From NCBI GenBank assembly GCA_902167325.1, contig LR632930.1, positions 868,001 to 932,000 on the forward strand: a DNA stretch of 64,000 nucleotides, written 5' to 3'. The notes beneath the pieces were generated by a model. The model saw only the letters and a list, made by a program, of their open reading frames with translations, did not search any database and had not been told where the DNA came from. Both the position numbers and the translations under genes were made by a program. This stretch comes from Chitinophaga pinensis. Its GTDB lineage: Bacteria > Bacteroidota > Bacteroidia > Chitinophagales > Chitinophagaceae. This document shows positions 18,272 to 27,169 of the stretch, in pieces (the first letter of the stretch is position 1; the number at the start of each line of letters is the position of its first letter).

Positions 18272-19401
18272 ATATACTTTGTGCTTACTTCATAGATTTA
18301 ATGAAAGCACTTCTTTAGAGTGTACTATTGCCTTCCTCCCTGATTCTTTAATAGGCCCTTCTCCTCTCCTCTTTTATGTGGGTTTCATGTGTTATTTCAA
18401 TGGGGAATTTTCCTATTGCAATAGGAGTTGATCCGCTATGATTAATAATTATTGGTTTTAAATTGGATATCTACCTGCTTTATCGTGGTTACTTCGATTT
18501 CCTTTTTCAATACAGATTTTTATTACTTGGCTGAAGGTGATTATATCGCCATTGCGCCCTGGCGATACGGATAGTATTTGAGAGTGATTTTTAACCTACG
18601 ATACCAGGCAATAAGGCTAACAGGTGGTCATCTTTTTAGTCATAGGTACTAATTTGATCTGTGAATACGCTTATGCTAGCCCACGTATATGGATTACCCT
18701 CCCCTTTTTAGTCAAACAAGCGTTTCATGGTTTCTATGCCGAAGTATACTAAGCATCAGGCTTGGAATCTTTGATAGTTACTGTATGGATTTGATAGAGG
18801 CTATCAGTACTCCATTAGTAGCATGAAATTTGGCTTTTCTTACACGAAATTCAAAGTAATTAGCCATTATTCTTTGCTTTTAGAGGTTTTGTACGTTTTT
18901 TTGAGTGGCTAGGATACTATTTACCCTCCCTGCGTTGTGTTAAACTCCATAGCCTGAGGCTTTGCCCTTTCCTTATATGTTCACTATAGGCTTTACTAGA
19001 ATTGGTATTTGGCTAGCTGGAAGTACTGTTATTGGCGTATACTCCCCTTTTTATTGCGTAATTGTTAGGGTAACGTGGTGTTAGCCTACATATTAGTTGG
19101 CTATAGCTTCCTTATAGTATACCCCTTGGGAGTATTAAAGGCTTAGTATAGCTTATGTTACTTGTAATTGGACCTTTAGATAGAGATTATTCGGTGTTTG
19201 CTTAATACTTTTTCGAGCTGATAGTCTGAAATAACTTTGTTTTACTTGTGGTACTCCTCTTTAAGCAGAATTGCCTGCCTTCTACTGCTTATAAGGCCGA
19301 TATCTTTAGTAGTATTTAGTAGTTGGTTGCATTCTATAGCTCTAAGTGAATTGGAGATGCTAAATGATTCTGAGTGGGTACTTTATAGGTTAAACCACCA
19401 A

Positions 19402-19417
19402 TGTTCCACGTGGAACA
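19402..19417. other. parS site (left of central pair)
   Basis: Perfect palindrome TGTTCCACGTGGAACA in non-coding DNA, 39 bases from the next copy. Confidence 0.88.
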
Positions 19418-19440
19418 TAGATAGAATGTAGAGTTTAGTA

Positions 19441-19456
19441 TGTTCCACGTGGAACA
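19441..19456. other. parS site (right of central pair)
   Basis: Second perfect TGTTCCACGTGGAACA of the central pair. Strand composition changes abruptly here: purine-rich to the right, pyrimidine-rich to the left. Confidence 0.88.
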
Positions 19457-19746
19457 ATGGGTGTATATAAGGAGGATTACCAAGTAAGTACTCTCATTAT
19501 GGGTTCTTCCTGTAATGAAAGGTAGGGGGTATTAATTATCAGATTGAAAGTGTGGTAAGTATTTCATTGGCATTTATTTGAGAAGTGAATGGATACAGCA
19601 GGCTTAATAACCTTGGTAACCCAGTATTATAGGTCTAATTGGAATTATGAGGGTACTAATGATCTTTTATTGGGCTAATCTGAACGTTTGCAGGGCTATA
19701 ATGGTGTTAAATGATGTGAAAGGTATTCATAGGTATTTGCTTATGA

Positions 19747-20266
19747 TAGTAATTGGGATGAATCTGCCATGTACTGCTATCGTATTCTGGTGTAAAGCGG
19801 GTTAACTGACAGTCTGAAAGCTTAAATGAACTTTGATTGTGCTGTATCCACAGGCTAAATGGGGTGGGAAGGTCTTGAAATATGTATTAAGGCTAACTCA
19901 TGGGTACTTGTTTAGGATATGGGTAAATTGAATCTGCCGGTACGGCTATATCATACATTTTGCGCCTAAATCTTACTATCTGAGGGAGTTTATGCTCTTT
20001 GAGTACCCTTGTCTGAGAGGTATTGGACGGTTCAATCGGTTTATTGGGTTTGAAACCAGACAAAGGGATATTCAGGGGTAGTTTAGGTTATAGGTTAGGG
20101 TGTATCTGCATTGTACCCCTTATTAATAAGGAAAATATGGTGTAGCGGGCAATCTAAAGGGATATGTGATTCTTAGATAGCTATAGTTTGAGGGAATTGC
20201 TCAGTTCAATTCGTTAAATGGGGATGGTGACGGGTATAAAGGGACTCTAAAGTACTCGTTTATGAA
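19747..20266 (+). repeat. Degenerate tandem repeats, period about 175 bp
   Basis: Three consecutive segments of about 173 bases (starting near 19747, 19921 and 20094) share colinear words. AATCTGCC/TATCTGC with GTAC and CTAT follow each unit start. GGTGTAAAGCGGG near 19790 recurs as GGTGTAGCGGG near 20142. TAAATGGGG-TGG recurs near 19856 and 20214, and GTACTTGTTTA near 19904 recurs as GTACTCGTTTA near 20252. The first and third units resemble each other most. Identity is low, so the array is old or only loosely constrained; found by eye. Confidence 0.5.
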
Positions 20267-21389
20267 GTTGGGTATTGAAGATTTTAACCTTACCACCTGA
20301 GGTTACAAGTAATACAGCTCTGTTAATATCTAAATTGAGATAGATGTACCTGCTAGTTTTTTAGGTCAGGAAGAAGCTGATAGTGACTTTAGATACAGGA
20401 GTATAGCCGAAAGCTTGAAAATAATGGATATAGCTGGGCTTAGATAGACTGTAGTGCTTACTTTGAAGATAAGGTGAACTCTGGGGATTTAATTTTATTG
20501 AGTAACTCCGGCGGCAACCACCTCGCAGGGTCTTAAATAAGGAAGTTCCAAATAGAGACACTCAGGGCTTTGGGTAAAAGGGGGAGATATGAAAAAAAGG
20601 AGGCAGTTTATATTCTTTAAGCCTGAAAAAGTAACGTTAGATATGTGAATTGAGAATATCTCCCTTGGTAAGCCGGATGAATTGTAACCATATCCCTTTG
20701 TAAGGAACTCATGGGTATTTATCTAACAAAGCGAGGATATCCTCATTGTAAATAACTGGAATGAAGTATATGCGGTATTGAAAACCTATTGGATCGGCCA
20801 GGATCTTACACTTTAGTAGCCGTTCCCCTTAAACTGAGTTGTTTTAGTTGTGATGGTTCAACCTTGCATAGGTAGGGAGTGCTTATCCTATATTGACTAA
20901 TGCCGGGGTATGTGTGGCTACTAACTGTAATTATTTCTGGATATCAGCGAAGAGGCATCAACATGGAAAGCTAAAAGCAATACTATCTCTATTCAGAAAG
21001 GATGCTTTATGCCATAATGTTCCCCTGAATTCAAGGAGATGTATCCCCTTATCATGATAAATCGTTGTGATTAGGCTTTTCCGGTAAAGGATATTCGGCC
21101 TCCCTCTCAATGAATTTGGTATACATGATGGCCCATTTGATCCCGGTTGCATAATGAAGCCCCGGAATTATTAGATCGATCAAGAGTATAGTAGTCGAAA
21201 AGCAAGCACCCGGGAGACTAGCGGCAATTGTATTTATGAAGTTGTATCCCGCTTCTTTATGATTGATATATTTTTATGTATCGAGGGTACTTATATTTCA
21301 CATATACTCCCGCCTAATACCTTACTTCAGAACTCTTTCAAAGGCTGAGCTACCGTTCAACTTCTCCCCTGTCCATCAATCTTTTGACT

Positions 21390-21397
21390 TAACTTTG
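21390..21397 (+). promoter_or_regulatory. Probable -7 element of the mnmG promoter
   Basis: TAACTTTG matches the Bacteroidota -7 consensus TAnnTTTG and lies 18 bases before the mnmG start codon. No clear TTG at the -33 position was found. Confidence 0.45.
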
Positions 21398-21415
21398 CAC
21401 TTTCAAAATTCAGAT

Positions 21416-23284
21416 ATGTTCCCTGATTACGATGTTATTGTTGTTGGTGCAGGCCACGCCGGTTGTGAAGCTGCGGCTGCTGCTGCCAACATGGGGTCCC
21501 GGGTACTGCTGGTTACCATGAACATGCAAACGATCGCCCAAATGAGTTGCAACCCTGCCATGGGTGGTATCGCAAAAGGCCAGATTGTTCGTGAGATTGA
21601 TGCCCTTGGAGGTTATTCCGGCATCGTAACCGACCAGTCCATGATCCAGTTCCGGATGCTTAACAGAAGCAAAGGTCCCGCTATGTGGAGTCCACGTACA
21701 CAGAACGACCGTATGCTATTTGCTGCAAAATGGAGAGAAGCCCTGGAGAATACGCCTAATGTAGACTTCTACCAGGATATGGTTAAAGGCCTCATCATAA
21801 AGAATGGAGTTTGCAAAGGTGTTATTACCGGATTGGGCCATGAAATTGCTGCCAAAGCTGTAGTACTCACTAACGGTACTTTCCTAAACGGCGTTATCCA
21901 TATTGGTGATAAACAGTTTGGTGGAGGCCGCGTTGCGGAGAAAGCAGCTACCGGTATTACGGAACAACTTGTTTCCCTCGGTCTAGAAAGCGACCGACTT
22001 AAGACCGGTACCCCTCCCCGTATCGATGGGCGCTCACTCGATTATTCTAAAATGGAAGAGCAAAAAGGCGACGATGAAATCGTTGGCTTTAGCTATATGG
22101 ACGTAGAAAAGATTCGGCCGGATCAACAACGCTCCTGTTGGATTACTTATACTTCTGAACAGGTCCATGATATTCTGAAGACTGGATTTGATCGCTCACC
22201 TATGTATCAGGGTCGAATCCAGGGGATCGGGCCGCGTTATTGCCCGTCTATTGAAGATAAAATCAATCGCTTTGCAGAACGTGAAAGGCATCAATTGTTC
22301 GTAGAGCCGGAAGGTTTTAATACGGTAGAAATATATGTGAACGGATTTTCAACTTCTTTGCCCGAAGATGTACAGCTTAAAGCACTTCGTCTTGTAGCCG
22401 GTTTTGAAAATGTTAGAATGTTCCGTCCGGGATATGCGATCGAGTATGATTACTTCCCACCTACTCAATTGCAATTTTCACTCGAAACAAAGCAGGTCCC
22501 TAACCTATTCTTTGCAGGTCAAATTAACGGAACAACAGGTTATGAAGAAGCTGCCTGCCAGGGATTAATGGCTGGTATAAATGCTCACCTTAAAGTTACC
22601 GGCCAGGCTCCGCTCGTGTTGAAACGCAGTGAAGCATACATCGGTGTCTTGATTGATGATCTGATCAACAAAGGAACCGACGAACCTTACCGTATGTTTA
22701 CCTCTCGTGCTGAGTTCCGTACATTACTCCGCCAGGATAATGCGGACTTGCGACTTACCGAACGGAGTCATGCAATCGGCTTGGCTACGGAAGAACGTAT
22801 GGAAAAAATGAAGGAGAAACTGGAAGGTGTAGAAAAGATCAAAGCAATTTTGAAAGACTTACCGCTCGAGCCTGAAGAAGCAAACGCATGGTTACAAGCC
22901 AGCGGCTCAGCACCACTTACACAGAAACAACGTGCACATCAAATTCTTCTGCGGCCTGGTATCGACATAATGTCTATGCGGCAACATTTACCGAAGGTGG
23001 CAAAGGTGCTGGAAAATTTCTCAAAAGAAGTTTTAGAGCAGGTAGAAATTCAGGTGAAATACGATGTGTATATCGAGAAGGAAAATGAACTGGTAAAACG
23101 GATGAGTCAATTGGAAGATCTAATTATTCCTGAAACATTCGATTATTCCAAATTGGTTTCACTTTCAAATGAAGCCCGTCAGAAATTTACAAGAATTAAA
23201 CCGCGGACGCTTGGACAGGCGAGCAGAATTAGTGGAGTGAATCCAAGCGATGTCCAAATCCTCATGGTTTATATGGGTCGTTAA
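21416..23284 (+). CDS. mnmG: tRNA uridine-5-carboxymethylaminomethyl modification enzyme
   Basis: A 622-residue FAD protein (GidA) that with MnmE installs the cmnm5 group on U34 of several tRNAs. The start is at 21416 (MFPDYDVIVVGAGHAG), the usual N-terminus; the frame runs open upstream to 21263 but that part is not protein-like. The FAD fold GAGHAG, the CNPAMGGIAKG segment, GTPPRIDGRS, the FAGQINGTTGYEEAA motif and YRMFTSRAEFR are all present, with the GidA-associated helical C-terminus. mnmG adjoins the replication origin in many bacteria, which fits the parS and DnaA-box context here. Confidence 0.97.
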   Translation: MFPDYDVIVVGAGHAGCEAAAAAANMGSRVLLVTMNMQTIAQMSCNPAMGGIAKGQIVREIDALGGYSGIVTDQSMIQFRMLNRSKGPAMWSPRTQNDRMLFAAKWREALENTPNVDFYQDMVKGLIIKNGVCKGVITGLGHEIAAKAVVLTNGTFLNGVIHIGDKQFGGGRVAEKAATGITEQLVSLGLESDRLKTGTPPRIDGRSLDYSKMEEQKGDDEIVGFSYMDVEKIRPDQQRSCWITYTSEQVHDILKTGFDRSPMYQGRIQGIGPRYCPSIEDKINRFAERERHQLFVEPEGFNTVEIYVNGFSTSLPEDVQLKALRLVAGFENVRMFRPGYAIEYDYFPPTQLQFSLETKQVPNLFFAGQINGTTGYEEAACQGLMAGINAHLKVTGQAPLVLKRSEAYIGVLIDDLINKGTDEPYRMFTSRAEFRTLLRQDNADLRLTERSHAIGLATEERMEKMKEKLEGVEKIKAILKDLPLEPEEANAWLQASGSAPLTQKQRAHQILLRPGIDIMSMRQHLPKVAKVLENFSKEVLEQVEIQVKYDVYIEKENELVKRMSQLEDLIIPETFDYSKLVSLSNEARQKFTRIKPRTLGQASRISGVNPSDVQILMVYMGR

Positions 23285-23310
23285 GAAAAAAGGAAAAACA
23301 AATAAGTATA

Positions 23311-23336
23311 AGCGCTCTTTCGGGAGCGCTTTTTTT
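23311..23336 (+). terminator. Intrinsic terminator after mnmG
   Basis: Perfect stem AGCGCTC (311-317) / GAGCGCT (324-330) with loop TTTCGG and a T-run to 23336. Confidence 0.92.
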
Positions 23337-23337
23337 A

Positions 23338-23353
23338 TGTTCCACGTGGAAAA
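23338..23353. other. Decayed parS-like site
   Basis: TGTTCCACGTGGAAAA: the left half and centre match parS perfectly, but the last ACA arm is changed to AAA. It follows the mnmG terminator T-run by one base. Confidence 0.6.
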
Positions 23354-23657
23354 ACGGAGCAAGAAGGCTAAGTTATATAACTAATTGATTTTCAATAAAT
23401 TAAAAACATACTCAAATTTCGAAGATCTCCTTATGGATGAGGGAGTTATATCAAAAAAGGGGATGCTTGAAATATAAGCCTAAAAAGAGGCGTATTTTTG
23501 AATGTGGAAAATTGAGCGTGAATTTGAAGTTTAAATGGGCATTTTTAAAACCAGAGGCAACTATCAGAAATTAAAATCCGTACATAAGATATAAAACGCC
23601 CGAAAAAAAATTTGGCCATCCGACTTCCCGCGGATACGGGACCCGAACCAAAAATCA

Positions 23658-24236
23658 GTGCAGGACATATCAGCAATCATAACGGGCTGCAGAAGCTGGA
23701 ACCGTTCCAGCCAGGAAGCACTTTACCGGCAATTCTTCGGATATGCCATGGCTATCTGTTTGCGATATGCGAATAACAAAGAAGAGGCGATTGAAATATT
23801 AAATGACGGGTTCTTGAAAATTTTTCACCACATTGATTCTTACGATACGTCCCGACCTTTCAAAAGCTGGTTGAGCAAAATAATGGCCAACACAGCTATC
23901 GATCATTTGCGTAGCCGAAAGAAAATCGCTTTCACGGAAGACATCACGCAGGTTTATGATCTCGGCATGCCCGATGATCATGCTATCAGTAAACTGACTT
24001 ATGAAGAAATTTTACAGGTGGTACAACACCTCCCCCCTGCCTATCGGACGGTTTTCAATTTATATGTAGTGGAAGGATTCCAACATAACGAAATCGCAAC
24101 GATGCTTGGAATTTCGGAAGGCACATCGAAGTCCAATTTGTTTAAGGCAAAACGGATCCTCAAAGAAAAAATAGAAGCTTTAACATCCATGAATATTTCC
24201 GGCACTGGTTCCATCGGTGCTGTCCAAACGTCATGA
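23658..24236 (+). CDS. ECF-type RNA polymerase sigma factor
   Basis: A 192-residue sigma-70 family protein starting at GTG. Region 2 is seen in SQEALYRQFFGYAMAICLRY and the SRPFKSWLSKIMANTAIDHLR stretch (the 2.3/2.4 FxxWLxxIxxNxxxDxxR pattern), and region 4 in LPPAYRTVFNLYVVEGFQHNEIA followed by LGISEGTSKSNLFKAKR, a typical sigma region 4 helix-turn-helix. It overlaps the next gene, which encodes a membrane-anchored protein, by four bases (ATGA); such pairing in Bacteroidota usually means the second protein controls or is controlled by the sigma factor. Confidence 0.92.
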   Translation: MQDISAIITGCRSWNRSSQEALYRQFFGYAMAICLRYANNKEEAIEILNDGFLKIFHHIDSYDTSRPFKSWLSKIMANTAIDHLRSRKKIAFTEDITQVYDLGMPDDHAISKLTYEEILQVVQHLPPAYRTVFNLYVVEGFQHNEIATMLGISEGTSKSNLFKAKRILKEKIEALTSMNISGTGSIGAVQTS

Positions 24237-25660
24237 GCGAACAATTTGAACATAACATCCGAAAAAAGCTGCAAGATGCGGAAGTACCATTTGAACCCAT
24301 GGCCTGGGAGCGAATGGAAAAAATGTTAGATGGACCCCGCAACCGTCGGCCACTGTTCTGGTGGCTGAGTGGACTTGTATTATTTTTAGGTATCAGCGGA
24401 TGGTGGTATTTCGCAACACAAACTGTGGATAACCCCATGCCTGCTTCCAAAAATGAAGTCACCGGCAAAAATGCTGCTGCCAAACAAAATGAAAAAACCG
24501 CAGATAATACGGAACCAACAAATAATACCGGTTCTGCTCAGGCAAATGTAATTTCTCAAAAGCCTTCTGCTAATGCGAAACTTCCAGCCGGCAATTACAC
24601 ATCACCGAGTTTAGAAAATGGAAATGCTACAAGTGGCAGAAATCGGAATGTGAATAAAGCAACAGATCCTGCTGAACTAGTTTCTTCAACGGATAAAAGA
24701 GTGCCTGGAAGAAAATCAGGTGATCAGTTATCACAGTTGACATGGAGTAATAGTTTAGTGCAGAGAGGCTATGTGAATAAGTTAGCCCCTACTTTAGGAA
24801 ATGAAACAGGCAAAACAGGAAATGAAGTTCTTGATACGAATAGTGTGGATAACCAAAAGGTGAAGACATCAAATATTGCGCTGGAAAATAATTCTTCAAA
24901 AAGCGAGCGCGGTAATGTGGATAAACCCGTATTACCTATAGTTAACACAGCAGAAAAAGATAAAAAGATTTCACCGCCATTAGCGGATGCTAATAAATCG
25001 GGAAATAATCAACTTACGACTCCTGTAAATGTGGATAACACAGATACGAATCTGCTGGGAAAAAATAAACGGGATACCTGGAAAGCGCCGCGCCGCAAAG
25101 GTTTTGAGGGAGGCATACACCTTGGGCCGGATGTTAACACCACCCGCTCTTTCACCAGTATGCGTACTGGATTTACCGGCGGACTCCTGCTCAGGTATCA
25201 TGTGAATAACAGGGTCTATTTTAGTACCGGAGCTGCCTACACGAAAAAATTATACAAAGCCACTCCTAAAGAATATAACACACCATATCCCGGAAACTAC
25301 ACAAAAATAGATGCGGATTGTGATGTGATAGATGTACCTGTTAATATACATTATGTATTTGCTGATGGCCCGGCCGGAAGGTGGAATGTGAGCGCAGGAG
25401 TGTCAACCTATTTCATGTTGCGCGAAAAATATGATTACTATTATCCCAATTATTATAAACGCACGCGTGTTTTTAGCAACCAGAATCAGCACTATTTTTC
25501 TGTACTAAATATTAGCGCGGGATGGGAGAAAAACACAAAAGGACGTGTGAACTGGGGATTACAACCTTATGTAAAAATTCCACTCGGCGGTGTTGGTGAG
25601 GGTGAAGTTAAATTGTATTCTGCCGGTTTGAGTCTGCAGGTTACCATGGGGAAAAAGTAA
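24233..25660 (+). CDS. Membrane-anchored protein with disordered linker and beta-barrel-like C-terminus, sigma partner
   Basis: A 475-residue protein. Residues 1-40 are a charged cytosolic head (EQFEHNIRKKLQDAEVPFEP), a transmembrane helix spans about 41-60, and about 62-280 is a long Asn/Lys/Thr-rich low-complexity linker. The C-terminal 190 residues (GGIHLGPDVNTTRS ... VYFSTGAAYTKKLY ... RWNVSAGVSTYFML) have the alternating aromatic/glycine pattern of outer-membrane porin-like beta-strands. The gene is translationally coupled to the ECF sigma factor, suggesting an anti-sigma or signalling role (inference). The linker-coding DNA unexpectedly carries a cluster of DnaA boxes. Confidence 0.7.
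   Translation: MSEQFEHNIRKKLQDAEVPFEPMAWERMEKMLDGPRNRRPLFWWLSGLVLFLGISGWWYFATQTVDNPMPASKNEVTGKNAAAKQNEKTADNTEPTNNTGSAQANVISQKPSANAKLPAGNYTSPSLENGNATSGRNRNVNKATDPAELVSSTDKRVPGRKSGDQLSQLTWSNSLVQRGYVNKLAPTLGNETGKTGNEVLDTNSVDNQKVKTSNIALENNSSKSERGNVDKPVLPIVNTAEKDKKISPPLADANKSGNNQLTTPVNVDNTDTNLLGKNKRDTWKAPRRKGFEGGIHLGPDVNTTRSFTSMRTGFTGGLLLRYHVNNRVYFSTGAAYTKKLYKATPKEYNTPYPGNYTKIDADCDVIDVPVNIHYVFADGPAGRWNVSAGVSTYFMLREKYDYYYPNYYKRTRVFSNQNQHYFSVLNISAGWEKNTKGRVNWGLQPYVKIPLGGVGEGEVKLYSAGLSLQVTMGKK
24424..25038 (+). other. DnaA-box cluster inside a coding region
   Basis: Four perfect TGTGGATAA boxes at 24424-24432, 24844-24852, 24916-24924 and 25030-25038, all in one orientation and all in the same codon phase (encoding V-D-N or V-D-K). 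One-mismatch TGTGAATAA copies lie at 24649, 24772 and 25201. The copies at 24772, 24844 and 24916 are spaced exactly 72 bases. Another perfect box (opposite orientation) is at 25934-25942 in hemJ. Confidence 0.6.
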
Positions 25661-25664
25661 ACGG

Positions 25665-26195
25665 TTACTTTTTCTTTTCGCGGATGCGTTTATAGAATTT
25701 GATGGCGATCATGAGTACCGTAGTAAAAACGGTAAGACCCACCAAAGCCCACATCATACTTAGTAAACTTTTGAGGACCACGAGGAAAACGATGGCCACC
25801 AGGAAAATAGTAGCTACTTCATTCCAGACGCGCAACTGAGTAGAGCTGCGCTTTACAATTCCTTCCTGCAGATCTTTATAAATCCCATGAAGGAAAAAGA
25901 AGTAAAAATAAAGCCCTGCTACAAAAGCGAGTTTTATCCACAGCCATACCGGCATACTTCCCAACATCAGCGCTACCCACGGACCAAATACTAAAGTAAG
26001 CACGGCTGAAGGCCAGGTGATTCCATACCAAAGCCGTTTCATCATGACCCGGTATTGATCCTGGAGAATACTGCGACGGGGTTCCTCCATTTCCTGTGCT
26101 TCTGTGTAATACACGAATAACCGCACAATGTAGAACATCCCGGCAAACCAGGTTACGATGAAAATGATATGAAGCGCCTTGATGGTGAGGTACAT
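25665..26195 (-). CDS. hemJ: HemJ-type protoporphyrinogen IX oxidase (CopD family)
   Basis: A 176-residue membrane protein with about four to five helices. The opening YLTIKALHIIFIVTWFAGMF and RLFVYYTEAQE pattern matches HemJ (UPF0093), including the conserved His in the first helix; RLWYGITWPSAVLTLVFG and the WIKLAFVAGLYFYFFFLHG helix follow. HemJ oxidises protoporphyrinogen in bacteria that lack HemG and HemY. It ends only four bases from the convergent sigma-partner gene and is the last of a leftward run with a CruF-like gene and an MFS transporter. Confidence 0.82.
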   Translation of the reverse strand: MYLTIKALHIIFIVTWFAGMFYIVRLFVYYTEAQEMEEPRRSILQDQYRVMMKRLWYGITWPSAVLTLVFGPWVALMLGSMPVWLWIKLAFVAGLYFYFFFLHGIYKDLQEGIVKRSSTQLRVWNEVATIFLVAIVFLVVLKSLLSMMWALVGLTVFTTVLMIAIKFYKRIREKKK

Positions 26196-26217
26196 ATTCC
26201 AACAAAAATAATCAAAA

Positions 26218-27159
26218 TTAAGCCTGTCTCCGCTTCAATGCCCTGAACAGCCAAAAGTGGATAACTATCCCTGCAAAAAGATTGGCCAACGTCCACCAGG
26301 TCATCACTGTATTCTCCAGATAAAAACCCGCAGCGAAAAACCAGCCAAGGAAATATATATGGAACCACGCCGGCACCAGCCAGGTTACGACAGGGAGGTT
26401 TTCCCATTTTACCCTTTGCCGCCTGCGCCAACCCCATACCGCCATCACTGAAAATATTATTAACAATGTCACCAGCCGGTGTGCACTGGTAACCCCAAAC
26501 CGCTTTAGCCAATCAGATAATGGAAACAATGCAATGTATAGGGCTACCTGCGAAGCAAGAATGGCCAGTAATGGGGTAGCTATTTTCCAGCTGCGGTACT
26601 TTGCAGCTTTAGCCTTTTCCAGTAATCGTGAAAAAGACGAATAGAAGAACACAACCAGCAGCCACCCGTAGAAATTGCCATAAGGGATGCCAAACCACTG
26701 CCCGGTCAGAGAATGTTCGATGCCGGCACGATGCTCCCAGTCCCAATGCCACATGTGCAGCCGGTAAGCAGTTACATCCATCGAAAGATCGATATTAATT
26801 GCGAGCAATGTATCGAGTGCTGCGGCACCCCAAAGTGGAAGTCCGCTTGCATCGCTTATGAGGCGTGCAGTATACATGATCACTGCCCATCCCATCCCGA
26901 TACACAACGGAATATCGTTGGGATGATTACCGAACATGACTCCGAACTCACCATAAACATAACCGGCACTGGTAGCAACATTTACATACTCCAGCAACAG
27001 CCCGAAACCCAGGCCACCTATAAGGTAGGCCATGGCTGATGTTCCTTTCCTCCATGCATGGGAAAAGCAAAGTGCGAACAAAATGTACATGCATCCTTCC
27101 GTGAGGGGGTAACAGTAAACGGGTGGATAGCCATAGGGCATTCCAGCGAAAGGGATCAT
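26218..27159 (-). CDS. CruF-like carotenoid biosynthesis family membrane protein
   Basis: A 313-residue protein with eight or nine predicted membrane helices. The segments LLEYVNVATSAGYVYGEFG, IPLCIGMGWAVIMY and WFGIPYGNFYGWLLV resemble the carotenoid biosynthesis family PF04240 (CruF/DUF422), where E, D and the GIP..NF.GW motif are conserved. Members hydrate carotenoid ends. The start at 27159 (MIPFAGMPYGYP), 11 bases after the stop of the upstream transporter gene, is preferred over the open frame from 27225, which would overlap it. The C-terminal third has extra helices beyond the family domain. No other carotenoid gene is near, so the precise reaction is uncertain. Confidence 0.6.
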   Translation of the reverse strand: MIPFAGMPYGYPPVYCYPLTEGCMYILFALCFSHAWRKGTSAMAYLIGGLGFGLLLEYVNVATSAGYVYGEFGVMFGNHPNDIPLCIGMGWAVIMYTARLISDASGLPLWGAAALDTLLAINIDLSMDVTAYRLHMWHWDWEHRAGIEHSLTGQWFGIPYGNFYGWLLVVFFYSSFSRLLEKAKAAKYRSWKIATPLLAILASQVALYIALFPLSDWLKRFGVTSAHRLVTLLIIFSVMAVWGWRRRQRVKWENLPVVTWLVPAWFHIYFLGWFFAAGFYLENTVMTWWTLANLFAGIVIHFWLFRALKRRQA

Positions 27160-27169
27160 AGCTACGGAT

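Larger units (their letters stand above)
18272..21389. other. 3.1-kb non-coding parS domain with strand-composition switch
   Basis: I see no gene here: open frames are short and lack recognisable protein composition. The left half to about 19.4 kb is pyrimidine-rich on the plus strand (for example 18301-18360 has 9 G and 15 C; 18361-18420 has only 20 purines in 60). The right half is strongly purine- and G-rich (19501-19560: 19 G, 4 C; 20041-20100: 20 G, 4 C). The switch falls at a pair of parS sites. Imperfect repeats are embedded (next entries). The region is bounded by the ybeY terminator and the mnmG promoter element. Confidence 0.65.

Noticed and set aside
19237..21152. Short frames of 64-66 codons in the parS domain
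   Set aside because: Low-complexity translation, no start context, no family features; expected by chance in A/T-rich gene-free DNA.
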